Program-made: the position numbers and the translations under genes | The notes under the pieces: generated by a model | Databases searched by the model: none | What the model was told of the DNA's origin: nothing | What the model saw: the letters and a program-made list of their open reading frames with translations, nothing else | From: Acidimicrobiales bacterium | Lineage (GTDB): Bacteria > Actinomycetota > Acidimicrobiia > Acidimicrobiales > Palsa-688 | Reading direction: 5' to 3' | Length of the DNA: 13,602 bases | Assembly: GCA_030039575.1 (NCBI GenBank) | Contig: JASHVH010000181.1 | Coordinates: 1 to 13,602 of the forward strand | Shown here: one piece after another, positions 7,242-13,602 of the stretch | Position numbering within the stretch: position 1 is the first letter of the stretch | Layout: every line of letters begins with the position of its first letter

Positions 7242-7305
7242 GATTGTGTGGTGCCTCCTAGGGCGCCGCAGGTCGGCTCAAGGCTAACGCGGCAGTCGGG
7301 TCGGC

Positions 7306-7342
7306 GCCAACGCAGCCCGGGGCCCGGGCAAGCACGGTTGGC
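7306..7342 (-). other. Nested stem-loop between ndk and mreB
   Basis: GCCAAC (7306-7311) pairs with GTTGGC (7337-7342), and within it GCCCGG (7315-7320) with CCGGGC (7324-7329), both perfectly. No U run follows on either strand. It may be a terminator without a U tract separating ndk from mreB, or a structured part of the mreB leader. Confidence 0.4.
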
Positions 7343-7364
7343 AGGGAGCTCGGGCCCGCCCGGC

Positions 7365-7808
7365 TCAAAGTTCGGGGAAGAACAGTGCCACCTCTCGTTG
7401 GGCCGACTCCGCGCTATCAGACCCGTGTACCAGGTTCTCCTCGGTCGTCAGGGCCAGGTCCCCCCTGATCGTCCCCGGTCCCGCTTCGGCCGGGTTGGTC
7501 GCCCCGATGGTGCGCCTCACCACCTGCACGGTGCCAACCGGGCCCCCTACGGCCAGCAGGAGGACGGGGCTCCTGGTGATGTACTCGATCAAGCCTTCGT
7601 AGAACGGCTTGCCCGCGTGCTCACGATAATGCGTAGCCGCCGTCTCTTTGTCCATCTGGCGCATTTCTGCCCGCGCCAGGTGCAGGCCGCGACGCTCCAA
7701 GCGGCCGATGATCTCGCCGACGAGGCCTCTTTCGACCGCGTCGGGCTTGCAGATGACCAGAGTTAGCTCGGCGTCGCGGCCGATGGTGGGGTTGTTGGGC
7801 TGGCTCAC
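7365..7808 (-). CDS. ndk: Nucleoside diphosphate kinase
   Basis: Transfers the terminal phosphate from ATP to other (d)NDPs through a phosphohistidine intermediate, keeping NTP and dNTP pools balanced in the cytoplasm. At 147 residues it is the usual size. The active-site motif NLVHGSDS is intact with the phosphorylated histidine at 128; the conserved TLVICKPDAVERGLVGEII (16-34) and GATNPAEAGPGTIRGDLA stretches are also present. The Cys before KPDAV replaces the more common Ile, Val or Leu. The start is GTG at 7808: there is no Shine-Dalgarno sequence, but TAGTCT ends nine nt before it, so translation may be leaderless or coupled to folC, whose stop is 35 nt upstream. Confidence 0.96.
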   Translation of the reverse strand: MSQPNNPTIGRDAELTLVICKPDAVERGLVGEIIGRLERRGLHLARAEMRQMDKETAATHYREHAGKPFYEGLIEYITRSPVLLLAVGGPVGTVQVVRRTIGATNPAEAGPGTIRGDLALTTEENLVHGSDSAESAQREVALFFPEL

Positions 7809-7817
7809 CAGGGAGCG

Positions 7818-7823
7818 AGACTA
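7818..7823 (-). promoter_or_regulatory. Possible -10 box giving a near-leaderless ndk transcript
   Basis: TAGTCT on the minus strand fits the actinobacterial TAnnnT pattern and ends nine nt before the ndk GTG. With the usual 6-7 nt to the start point, transcription would begin two or three bases before the codon. A -35 element is not evident. It matters because ndk lacks a ribosome binding site. Confidence 0.3.
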
Positions 7824-7843
7824 GCGCGCCTCGGTACGCGAGC

Positions 7844-9175
7844 TCAGCTGAACCGGCCGCTCGGCTCCAGGCCCGGCGCTCCTGTCAACAGGGCCCGGGC
7901 GGAACCGACGACGTACAGCGAGCCGGTAACGAGCACCAGGTCCTCGGCGCTCGCCTCCCCCAGCGCCACCTCCAGCGCCTCCAACACCGAGCCGGCGGCA
8001 ATAGCGCGGCACCCAAGCGAACGGGCGGCCTCGGCCACCGCCTCGGCCGCTTGAGCGCGCGGCGACGGAGGAGGGCAGGTCACCACCAGCCGCGCCTTCG
8101 CCGCGCCAAGCGCGATCAGCATCTCGAGCGGGTCCTTCCCGCCGAGCATGCCGACGACCATCACGGGGGAGCGTTCGGCGCCAAACTCTTCGTTTATGGC
8201 AGCCGCCGATGCCTCCGCCCCGGCTATGTTCTTGGCCCCGTCGAGCACGACCAGGGGCCGCTGGGCGACGACCTCGAGCCGTCCCGGGGAGCTGACGCGG
8301 GCCGCCGCCTCGGCCACGACCTCGTGTTCCAACGGTCTCCCGAAGAACGCCTCCGCCCCCACCAGGGCGTCGAGGAAGTTGTCGGCCTGGTAACGGCCGT
8401 GAAGGTGGAGGTACACCCCTTCGTAGCGGTCACCCGGGGTGCGCAGGTCCAGTAACCGGCCTCCGACCGCCACCACGTTGGACTCGACCGCAAAGTCGCG
8501 CCCGGCCAGCCAGGTCGTCGCCGGGCCTTCCGATTCGAAGATGCCGTACAGGGCCGGGTCGGTCTCGCCCAGTACGAGGGTGGCACCTGGTTTGACGATG
8601 CCCGCTTTTTCGCCCGCAATGTGCTCGCGTGTCGGCCCGAGCAGTTCGGTGTGGTCCAACGCAACATTGGTCACTATGGACACGACGCCGTCGGCAATGT
8701 TCGTCGCGTCCCATCGTCCGCCCATGCCCACTTCGACCACGGCTACGTCGACCGGGCGGTCGGCGAAGTAACGGAAGCCGGCCGCCGTCAGGAGCTCGAA
8801 CCACGTGGGCCGTTCAGCCTCGTCCAAAAGCGTCTCCAGGTTGGCCAAATCCGTCAATACTTCGGCCAGATCTTCGTCACTGATCGGTTCGAGGTCGACC
8901 ATGATGCGTTCGTTGATCTTCTCGAGGTGCGGGCTCGTGAAAGTGCCGACAGTCAGGCCCATCGACATAAACAGCTGGCTCAGCGCCCGCGCCGTCGAGG
9001 TTTTGCCGTTGGTACCGGTCAAGTGGACCACTGGTTGAGAGCCCTGAGGGTCGCCGATGAGATGGGCCAGGCGCCGCATCCTTTCCGGGTTGGGGGCCTG
9101 CAGCCGCCGGTCGGCCAGGATGCGCTCGAGATTTTGATGGCGGTCGAGCCACGCCAATGCATCGCCGAGGTTCAT
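7844..9175 (-). CDS. folC: FolC, bifunctional dihydrofolate/folylpolyglutamate synthase
   Basis: A 443-residue Mur-ligase-family enzyme that joins glutamate to dihydropteroate and extends the gamma-glutamyl tail of folates, using ATP, in the cytoplasm. Motifs in order: P-loop LTGTNGKTST (52-61), the omega-loop region FTSPHLEKINERI (79-91), VEVGMGGRWDATN (147-159), the Lys expected to be carbamylated in GEKAGIVKPG (Lys190) and SSPGRLEVV (295-303). The C-terminal domain motif normally written DGAHN(P) reads DGAKN (312-316) here, with Lys in place of His. The C-terminal Rossmann-like domain is otherwise complete. The start is ATG at 9175; the ribosome binding site is weak, while TAGGAT ends nine nt upstream, suggesting a leaderless or nearly leaderless mRNA. 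In many Actinobacteria valS precedes folC; here a repeat-bearing spacer and clpX do. Confidence 0.95.
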   Translation of the reverse strand: MNLGDALAWLDRHQNLERILADRRLQAPNPERMRRLAHLIGDPQGSQPVVHLTGTNGKTSTARALSQLFMSMGLTVGTFTSPHLEKINERIMVDLEPISDEDLAEVLTDLANLETLLDEAERPTWFELLTAAGFRYFADRPVDVAVVEVGMGGRWDATNIADGVVSIVTNVALDHTELLGPTREHIAGEKAGIVKPGATLVLGETDPALYGIFESEGPATTWLAGRDFAVESNVVAVGGRLLDLRTPGDRYEGVYLHLHGRYQADNFLDALVGAEAFFGRPLEHEVVAEAAARVSSPGRLEVVAQRPLVVLDGAKNIAGAEASAAAINEEFGAERSPVMVVGMLGGKDPLEMLIALGAAKARLVVTCPPPSPRAQAAEAVAEAARSLGCRAIAAGSVLEALEVALGEASAEDLVLVTGSLYVVGSARALLTGAPGLEPSGRFS

Positions 9176-9184
9176 TTCCGGCCC

Positions 9185-9190
9185 ATCCTA
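9185..9190 (-). promoter_or_regulatory. Likely -10 box for folC (near-leaderless)
   Basis: TAGGAT on the minus strand is a good actinobacterial -10 element (four of six to TATAAT, correct T, A and T positions). It ends nine nt before the folC ATG and follows a terminator-like hairpin after clpX, where a new promoter is expected. No clear -35 is seen. Confidence 0.42.
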
Positions 9191-9225
9191 CCAAGGGTCA
9201 GGCAGCCCACCTCCTGGCCCCTGGC

Positions 9226-9285
9226 CTGTCCCCCTGGCGCCTGTCCCCCTGGCGCCTGTCCCGCTGGCGCCTGGCGCGCTGGCGC
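9226..9285. repeat. 15-bp tandem repeat, four copies, in the clpX-folC spacer
   Basis: The unit CTGTCCCCCTGGCGC occurs at 9226-9240 and 9241-9255 exactly, at 9256-9270 with one change and at 9271-9285 with more. Degenerate CTGGC-containing pieces flank both sides (about 9211-9225 and 9286-9300). The repeat is noncoding as far as I can judge: a minus-strand frame across it gives only Arg/Gln/Asp repeats and starts inside clpX. The recurring GGCGCC cores could form many alternative short hairpins. Confidence 0.9.
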
Positions 9286-9408
9286 CTGGCGCGGCGCCCT
9301 GCCTCAGTTTTTGGCCCCTGACCGTCGGCCCGTACGGACCGTCTGGGCCAGCCGGCTGGCCTTTGCGTCCGAAGCCGGACGCGCACGTCTGCCCGGCACT
9401 CGCGGGTC

Positions 9409-9451
9409 CTGGGGCTGAAAAATGTCGTTAGCGCTACCTTTTCGGCCCCAG
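9409..9451 (-). terminator. Terminator-like hairpin after clpX
   Basis: CTGGGGCTGAAAA (9409-9421) faces TTTTCGGCCCCAG (9439-9451); 12 of 13 positions pair. The 17-nt loop contains the perfect palindrome TAGCGCTA (9429-9436). It begins 11 nt past the clpX stop codon. The A and U runs lie inside the stem, not after it, so this is not a textbook terminator, but position and strength suggest it ends the tig-clpP-clpX transcript. Confidence 0.45.
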
Positions 9452-9462
9452 AAGGCCTACGG

Positions 9463-10740
9463 TCAGCTGGCCGCTCGGCGCGCCCTCGGCTCCTTGTGGG
9501 AAACGTCGGTGCGGGGCACAAGCGTGGGTGCCACCCGCTCCAACACGACCGAACGGTCGATAACGCACTTGCCGATGTCCGAACGGCTCGGCAGGTCGTA
9601 CATGACCTCCAGCAGTACCTCTTCGAGGATGGCCCGCAGCCCCCTCGCCCCGGTCCCGCGGAGCATGGCTTGCTCCGCCACAGCTTCCAGCGCGTCCGGA
9701 GTGAACTCCAGCTCGACGCTGTCGAGCTCGAACACCTTCCGGTATTGCTTCAACAGCGCGTTCTTGGGCTCGGTCAGGATCCGGATAAGGGCTTGCTTGT
9801 CGAGGGTGGCAACCGTCCCGATCACGGGGAGGCGGCCGACGAACTCGGGGATCAGCCCGAACTTCAAGAGGTCTTCGGGCAGGACGTGGGCGAGCAGCTC
9901 GTCCTCGTCGGCTTCGTGGGCCCGGCGTATCTCGGCCCGGAAACCGATGCCCTGCCGACCGAGACGGCTCTGGACGATCCTGTCCAGGCCGGCGAAAGCG
10001 CCGCCACAAATGAAAAGGACGTTGGTCGTGTCGATCTGGATGAACTCTTGATGAGGGTGCTTGCGGCCGCCTTGAGGGGGCACCGAAGCGGTCGTGCCTT
10101 CCAGGATCTTGAGCAGCGCCTGCTGGACACCCTCGCCCGATACGTCGCGGGTGATCGACGGGTTCTCGCTCTTGCGGGCGATCTTATCGATCTCGTCGAT
10201 GTAAATAATGCCCGTCTCGGCCTTCTTGATGTCGTAGTCCGCAGCCTGGATGAGCTTCAGGAGAATGTTCTCGACATCCTCACCCACATATCCGGCCTCG
10301 GTCAGAGCAGTGGCGTCGGCGATGGCAAAGGGGACGTTAAGCATTTTGGCCAGCGTCTGGGCCAAGAAAGTCTTCCCGCACCCAGTCGGGCCAAGCAGCA
10401 AGATATTGGACTTCTGCAACTCGACGTCGCCGTCGGCGTAACCACCGGCCTGCACCCTCTTGTAGTGGTTGTAGACCGCCACCGAGAGGATTTTCTTGGC
10501 CCGCTCCTGACCGATCACATAGTCATTGAGGAAATTGAAAATCTCCGCCGGTTTGGGGAGCTCGTCGAACCGCACTTCCGCCGGCTCTGAGAGCTCCTCC
10601 TCGATGATGTCATTACAGAGGTCAATACATTCGTCGCAGATGTAGACACCCGGCCCGGCTATGAGCTTTTTGACCTGCTTTTGCGATTTTCCGCAAAAAG
10701 AGCATTTGACAAGCTCGCTCGATTCGCCGAACTTGGCCAT
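9463..10740 (-). CDS. clpX: ClpX, ATP-dependent unfoldase subunit of ClpXP
   Basis: A 425-residue AAA+ protein that recognises, unfolds and threads substrates into ClpP. The N-terminal zinc-binding domain has four cysteines (13, 16, 35, 38). The ATPase core carries Walker A GPTGCGKT (117-124), the pore loop GYVG (150-153), Walker B IIYIDEID (178-185), the RKH pore motif (226-228), the IGF loop that docks on ClpP (265-267) and sensor-2 GARG (364-367). Length and motif order match the family; the last 20 residues are a short basic tail. The start is ATG at 10740 with AGGAG five nt upstream. It follows clpP by 16 nt, so the two subunits are almost certainly co-transcribed. Confidence 0.98.
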   Translation of the reverse strand: MAKFGESSELVKCSFCGKSQKQVKKLIAGPGVYICDECIDLCNDIIEEELSEPAEVRFDELPKPAEIFNFLNDYVIGQERAKKILSVAVYNHYKRVQAGGYADGDVELQKSNILLLGPTGCGKTFLAQTLAKMLNVPFAIADATALTEAGYVGEDVENILLKLIQAADYDIKKAETGIIYIDEIDKIARKSENPSITRDVSGEGVQQALLKILEGTTASVPPQGGRKHPHQEFIQIDTTNVLFICGGAFAGLDRIVQSRLGRQGIGFRAEIRRAHEADEDELLAHVLPEDLLKFGLIPEFVGRLPVIGTVATLDKQALIRILTEPKNALLKQYRKVFELDSVELEFTPDALEAVAEQAMLRGTGARGLRAILEEVLLEVMYDLPSRSDIGKCVIDRSVVLERVAPTLVPRTDVSHKEPRARRAAS

Positions 10741-10756
10741 CCCTGCTCCTCGCTGC

Positions 10757-11389
10757 TCAGGCTACGCCGGCGGCCTGGGGTACACCGGCCAGCTCGCGGG
10801 TCGTTATCACTTCGTCAATAATGCCGTAGTCTTGCGCCTCAGCGGCGCTCATGATGAAGTCCCGATCTGTATCAGATGCCACTTTATCCAGCGTCTGGCC
10901 GGTATCGAGAGCGATCATCTCGTTGAGCAAGTCCCGCATCCGGACGATCTCCTTGGCCTGGATCTCGATGTCCGCCGCCTGGCCGGCGGCGCCCCCGTAG
11001 GGCTGGTGGAGAAGGATCCGGGCATGCGGCAGGGCGTAGCGCTTGCCCTTGGCGCCCCCAGCCAGGATCACCGCGGCGGCGGAAGCAGCTTGCCCATAGC
11101 AGAAGGTGGAGATGTCGTTGCGGACGAACTTCATCGTGTCGTACACCGCGAACAAGGCCGTGATGTCGCCGCCGGGCGAGTTGATGTAAATGCTGATGTC
11201 CTTGTCCGGGTTCTTGTACTCCAGGTAGAGCAACTGAGCACAGACGGCATTGGCCACGTAATCGTCGATCGGGGTCCCGAGGAACACAATGTTCTCCTCG
11301 AGCATCCGCGAGAACAGGTCGTAGCCCCGCTCGCCCCGGTTGGTCTGCTCAAAGATGCCAGGTACGTGGTACTGGCTTACTACTCTCAC
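10757..11389 (-). CDS. clpP: ClpP, serine protease subunit of ClpXP
   Basis: A 210-residue protease subunit that assembles as two heptameric rings and degrades polypeptides delivered by ClpX. The catalytic triad is Ser103 in GQAASAAAV, His128 in RILLHQP and Asp177 in DTDRD. The handle region [13 protein letters not shown] and the C-terminal DYGIIDEVI are typical. The start chosen is GTG at 11389, with GGAGG six nt upstream inside the tig-clpP gap. A longer in-frame start at 11521 would add 44 residues from inside tig that resemble no ClpP and would bury the Shine-Dalgarno sequence, so I reject it. The gene lies 16 nt after tig and 16 nt before clpX. Many Actinobacteria have two adjacent clpP genes; only one is here. 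Confidence 0.97.
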   Translation of the reverse strand: MRVVSQYHVPGIFEQTNRGERGYDLFSRMLEENIVFLGTPIDDYVANAVCAQLLYLEYKNPDKDISIYINSPGGDITALFAVYDTMKFVRNDISTFCYGQAASAAAVILAGGAKGKRYALPHARILLHQPYGGAAGQAADIEIQAKEIVRMRDLLNEMIALDTGQTLDKVASDTDRDFIMSAAEAQDYGIIDEVITTRELAGVPQAAGVA

Positions 11390-11405
11390 CTGGCACCTCC
11401 ACTTG

Positions 11406-12842
11406 TCACGTGTTACCTCCGGCCTGGCTTTCTGGGTCGGCGGCGGCCGCCAGTGAGGCACCGAGCTCCGTGCCGGTACCCTCCGAAACCGCACCAAGAG
11501 CCGTCTGACCAGGTAGGTCATCCCCGGCCGCCGTCTGGCTATCTCGTTGTAGCAGTGCCCGGTCCACCGGGTTGCCCTCCTCGTCGATTATCTCGGCGTG
11601 TTCGACTAGCCAGTCGAAGGCCTTGCTCTTCTTCAGATCCGAGCGTACCGCGAGACGCTGCCCTCTGCGCTCGACCTCTTGCTTGAAAGTGGCCGGGGGC
11701 ACTCCGGCCTGAGCGGCGAGGCGGTCCATGAAGTCCTCTAGTTCGGACTCCGTCGGTTCGATGCCGACCGAGTCCGCCACCGCCCTCAAGGCCAGGTCGC
11801 TCTTGACATTGGGGACAGCCTGCTCGCGTAGCTGTGCGATGACCTCCTCCGTCGTGCGACCAACGGCTTCGAGGTAGCGCTGCAGGGGTATGCCCTGGCT
11901 GTCCAGCCGGCGGCCCAGCTCCTCGGCGCTGCGCCGGACCTCGGCGTCCACCAGCACCGCGGGCGGCTCCTCATCGACCAGGGCCACCAGGGCTTCGAGC
12001 GTCCCGTTGCGGAGCGCGAACCCCGACTGCAGCCGTTTCGTCTCTGTGAGCCGTGTTTCGATGTCGGCGCGGAGCTCGGCCAGAGAGGAAAACTCGGACG
12101 CCTCCGAGGCCCACTCGTCGTTCGCTTCCGGCAGGATCTTCTCTTGGACCTGCTTGACCACGACTTCCACTTGTACCGGGCTGTCCCCGATCTGGGCCTC
12201 GAAGTTGACGGTGTCCCCGGCCTTCGCCCCGGGTAGGTGCTCGTCCAGCTCGGGCAAGTCGTTGCCGGAACCCAGCTCGACCGAGTAGTCCGTATAGGAC
12301 ATCCCGGGCACCGGCGTGCCGTCCCGGGTGGCCGTCATGTCGATGACGACGCTGTCGCCGTTGCGCGCTTCGCGCTCGACCGGTGCCAGCTCGGCGAAGT
12401 TGCCCCTTAACCGGTCAAGTTGCGCCTGGATCTCCTCTTCAGTCACGACCGGGCTCGGCACGGTCACCTGTAGCGAGTCGTAGCCGACCAGCTTGAGCTG
12501 GGGCCTGACCTCGACCACCGCGTCGAATGCCAGTGGCCCCGCATCCTGGCCCGAAGTAACCTCGATCTCGGCTTCGTTGATGATGTCCACGGCCTTGTCC
12601 CGGACGGCCCGCCCGTACCAGACAGGGATGTGGTCCTCAAGTGCCTGCTGGCGTACGGCCGGCTTGCCGATCCTCGCTTCGAGCACTGGGCGGGGCGTCT
12701 TGCCCGGCCGGAAGCCGGGCACGCGCAGCTCCTTGGCGAACTTGGTGAACGTCTCGTCGATGGCCTTTTCGACCTCGGTTTCGTCCACTTCGACCGAGAG
12801 CTTGACCTTGTTGCCCTCTAGCGGAGCCACTTCGGTCTTCAT
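11406..12842 (-). CDS. tig: Trigger factor, ribosome-associated chaperone
   Basis: A 478-residue chaperone and peptidyl-prolyl isomerase that binds the ribosome near the exit tunnel and shields nascent chains. The ribosome-binding signature GFRPGKTP sits at residues 43-50. An FKBP-type domain follows at about 150-245 ([15 protein letters not shown] and nearby), then the helical chaperone arms to about 430. The final 45 or so residues form an Ala/Gly/Ser/acidic low-complexity tail that makes the protein longer than the 432-residue E. coli form. The start is ATG at 12842; no close Shine-Dalgarno is seen (GAGG lies 17 nt away), so a short or absent leader is possible. It is the first gene of a tig-clpP-clpX operon. 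Confidence 0.97.
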   Translation of the reverse strand: MKTEVAPLEGNKVKLSVEVDETEVEKAIDETFTKFAKELRVPGFRPGKTPRPVLEARIGKPAVRQQALEDHIPVWYGRAVRDKAVDIINEAEIEVTSGQDAGPLAFDAVVEVRPQLKLVGYDSLQVTVPSPVVTEEEIQAQLDRLRGNFAELAPVEREARNGDSVVIDMTATRDGTPVPGMSYTDYSVELGSGNDLPELDEHLPGAKAGDTVNFEAQIGDSPVQVEVVVKQVQEKILPEANDEWASEASEFSSLAELRADIETRLTETKRLQSGFALRNGTLEALVALVDEEPPAVLVDAEVRRSAEELGRRLDSQGIPLQRYLEAVGRTTEEVIAQLREQAVPNVKSDLALRAVADSVGIEPTESELEDFMDRLAAQAGVPPATFKQEVERRGQRLAVRSDLKKSKAFDWLVEHAEIIDEEGNPVDRALLQRDSQTAAGDDLPGQTALGAVSEGTGTELGASLAAAADPESQAGGNT

Positions 12843-12853
12843 ATGAGATGCGG

Positions 12854-12859
12854 AGCCTA
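12854..12859 (-). promoter_or_regulatory. Alternative -10 box close to the tig start
   Basis: TAGGCT on the minus strand fits TAnnnT and ends 11 nt before the tig ATG, which would give a leader of only about four nt. No matching -35 is present. It competes with the site at 12891-12920. Confidence 0.22.
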
Positions 12860-12890
12860 CCTCGCCGCAGCGGCTTGGCGGGCCACGGCG

Positions 12891-12920
12891 GGTATCGAAC
12901 CCGGACGATTAGACCGTCAA
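12891..12920 (-). promoter_or_regulatory. Candidate promoter of the tig-clpP-clpX operon
   Basis: TTGACG (12920-12915, minus strand) matches five of six bases of the -35 consensus. GATACC (12896-12891) lies 18 nt downstream as a weak -10, matching three of six. A start point near 12884 would give a leader of about 42 nt. The -35 is the best on this strand in the gap, but the -10 is poor. Confidence 0.33.
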
Positions 12921-13301
12921 CGAAAGTAGGGGGGCCGGCCGCCGGCCGTCGCGAAGACGGCCTCGTAGCCCCATTTGGCCGGCAGCCGCTCCGTTTTGCG
13001 CCGCGCCGCCGAGGTCGGTCTCCCCAATTGCCCGTGGGCGGGCGGGCACACGGCGCGGCTGCAGGCCCTCGGGGCCTGAAATGCACGCGGCGTAATTTCA
13101 TCGGCGGTACCCGGTCGAAGGCCATTTTCCACCCGTCGTCTAGACCGTGCGGGACGAAAGATCGGGACAGTAGCCGGACTGGCCGCCAGCGGGGCAAAAT
13201 TGGGGCGAAGCGAGACGGGAAGCGGCGGCCGCACCCAGCGTGGGGCCCGGGATGGTGACAGCCGAGGAGCATCTGACCGCTGCTCCCCGGGCTGCGCTGG
13301 C

Positions 13302-13327
13302 TGAGCGCGGTACGTGAGCGCGGTACG
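13302..13327 (+). repeat. Perfect 13-bp tandem duplication upstream of tRNA-Pro
   Basis: TGAGCGCGGTACG occurs twice in succession (13302-13314, 13315-13327). The second copy runs into TACGAT (13324-13329), a plausible -10 box about 30 nt before the tRNA, with CTGAGC (13301-13306) as a weak -35. The duplication thus falls on the likely promoter of the tRNA gene. Confidence 0.75.
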
Positions 13328-13361
13328 ATCTTGGTTCGGTCGCCCGGGTACCCCGGGGCGC

Positions 13362-13434
13362 CGGGGAGTAGCGCAGTTGGTAGCGCACCTGCTTTGGGAG
13401 CAGGAGGCCGCGGGTTCAAGTCCCGCCTCCCCGA
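13362..13434 (+). tRNA. tRNA-Pro (anticodon UGG)
   Basis: A complete cloverleaf. The acceptor CGGGGAG (13362-13368) pairs with CTCCCCG (13427-13433), with discriminator A at 13434. The D-arm region is TAGCGCAGTTGGTAGCGCA. The anticodon stem CCTGC/GCAGG encloses the loop TTTGGGA, giving anticodon TGG (13395-13397). The variable loop has five nt, and the T-arm is GCGGG-TTCAAGT-CCCGC (13410-13426). CCA is not encoded, so it must be added enzymatically. The gene reads CCA and, by wobble, other proline codons. Confidence 0.97.
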
Positions 13435-13602
13435 CGAAACGAAACTCCAGGCGCACCCACACCTGAGGTCACCCTTCCGGGCGACACCCGGTACTGCTGT
13501 CACCCGGGGCCATTCTTTCCTGGGCAGGGGACTGTACGGCGCTCGACCGCTCAGCGTCACCAGCCGTTGGCGCCAGCAGGATCACCCGTTCACCGGCTCG
13601 CA
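13435..13602. other. Right-edge sequence after tRNA-Pro, no supported gene
   Basis: 168 nt. A weak hairpin CCGGG-CGACA-CCCGG (13477-13491) has no U run. One minus-strand frame is open from the edge to a TGA at 13471-13469 (43 codons, including ERVILLAPTAGDAE) and could be the end of a gene lying outside the window, but the length is not significant at this GC content. Confidence 0.4.

Larger units (their letters stand above)
12843..13361. other. 519-nt divergent intergenic region between tig and tRNA-Pro
   Basis: No gene I can support. Visible contents are candidate tig promoters near the left end, a tRNA-like pair of hairpins (12889-12918), the near-palindrome GGCCGGCCGCCGGCC (12933-12947), a hairpin CCGTC-GCGAA-GACGG (12946-12960), a perfect hairpin CAGGCCC-TCG-GGGCCTG (13062-13078) without a U run, and a 13-bp duplication next to the tRNA. 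Frames of 130-180 codons are open on both strands but encode Arg/Pro-rich sequence with no family character. One includes the GLEPAASCSQSR-type translation that typically arises from reading tRNA antisense. Confidence 0.6.

Noticed and set aside
9198..9521. Minus-strand frame with five-residue repeats (RRQGD type) in the clpX-folC spacer
   Set aside because: It starts inside clpX, and the peptide repeat is just the 15-bp DNA repeat translated; there is no start signal or known family.
9496..10590. A 364-codon plus-strand frame opposite clpX, and a 321-codon one opposite mreB (6255-7220)
   Set aside because: Both mirror highly conserved genes codon for codon; openness follows from codon bias on the real strand.
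12880..13130. Possible tmRNA, prompted by a T-arm match and a TTCGAC motif about 230 nt upstream
   Set aside because: The ends do not pair as an acceptor stem and no tag reading frame ending in ALAA is present.
12848..13258. A 136-codon plus-strand frame divergent from tig
   Set aside because: Basic, low-information composition, no ribosome binding site, and it covers the promoter and hairpin region of tig.
12917..13462. A 181-codon minus-strand frame between tRNA-Pro and tig
   Set aside because: Its N-terminal part is the antisense translation of tRNA-Pro, a well-known annotation artefact, and the rest is Arg/Pro-rich without resemblance to any family.
13469..13600. Possible end of a minus-strand gene entering from the right edge
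   Set aside because: Only 43 codons, no recognisable C-terminus; not above chance for this composition.

Overview
The window is a high-GC actinobacterial chromosome segment with many GTG starts and strong G/C third-position bias. The gene order trigger factor, clpP, clpX, folC, ndk, mreB, mreC, mreD, PBP2, rodA, then a probable RNase E/G gene is the one known from Actinobacteria. The complete mreBCD set points to a rod-shaped member outside the mycobacteria and corynebacteria. Acidimicrobiia is my guess, from general resemblance only. It is core chromosome: I see no insertion sequence, phage gene, CRISPR array or defence module.

Layout, right to left, since every protein gene is on the minus strand. 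A tRNA-Pro(UGG) gene on the plus strand (13362-13434) lies divergent from the tig operon. tig, clpP and clpX (12842-9463) follow with 16-nt gaps and end at a terminator-like hairpin. A spacer of about 290 bp holds a 15-bp tandem repeat; in many relatives valS occupies this position. folC and ndk (9175-7365) come next; both lack a good Shine-Dalgarno sequence and have a TAnnnT box 9 nt before the start, which suggests leaderless transcripts. The cell-elongation cluster mreB, mreC, mreD, mrdA, rodA (7241-1124) follows, tightly packed except for a 217-nt gap between mreC and mreD. An intrinsic terminator (937-970) and a hairpin-rich leader precede the last gene, whose first 220 codons (660-1) are a disordered Arg/Gly/Asp-rich extension running off the left edge.

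How the genes work together. Trigger factor catches nascent chains and ClpXP degrades selected proteins, a quality-control unit. FolC and Ndk supply folate polyglutamates and NTPs. MreB, MreC, MreD, PBP2 and RodA form the elongasome: RodA polymerises glycan, PBP2 cross-links it, MreC and MreD couple them to MreB filaments.

The most unusual feature is an extended inverted repeat (5176-5213 with 5281-5314) in the mreC-mreD gap. Its minus-strand transcript would fold into a stem of about 30 pairs with inner helices and a competing pairing. I know of no described element at this position. Secondary points are three cysteine pairs and a Ser/Thr tail in PBP2, a DGAKN variant in FolC, and the repeat-filled clpX-folC spacer.
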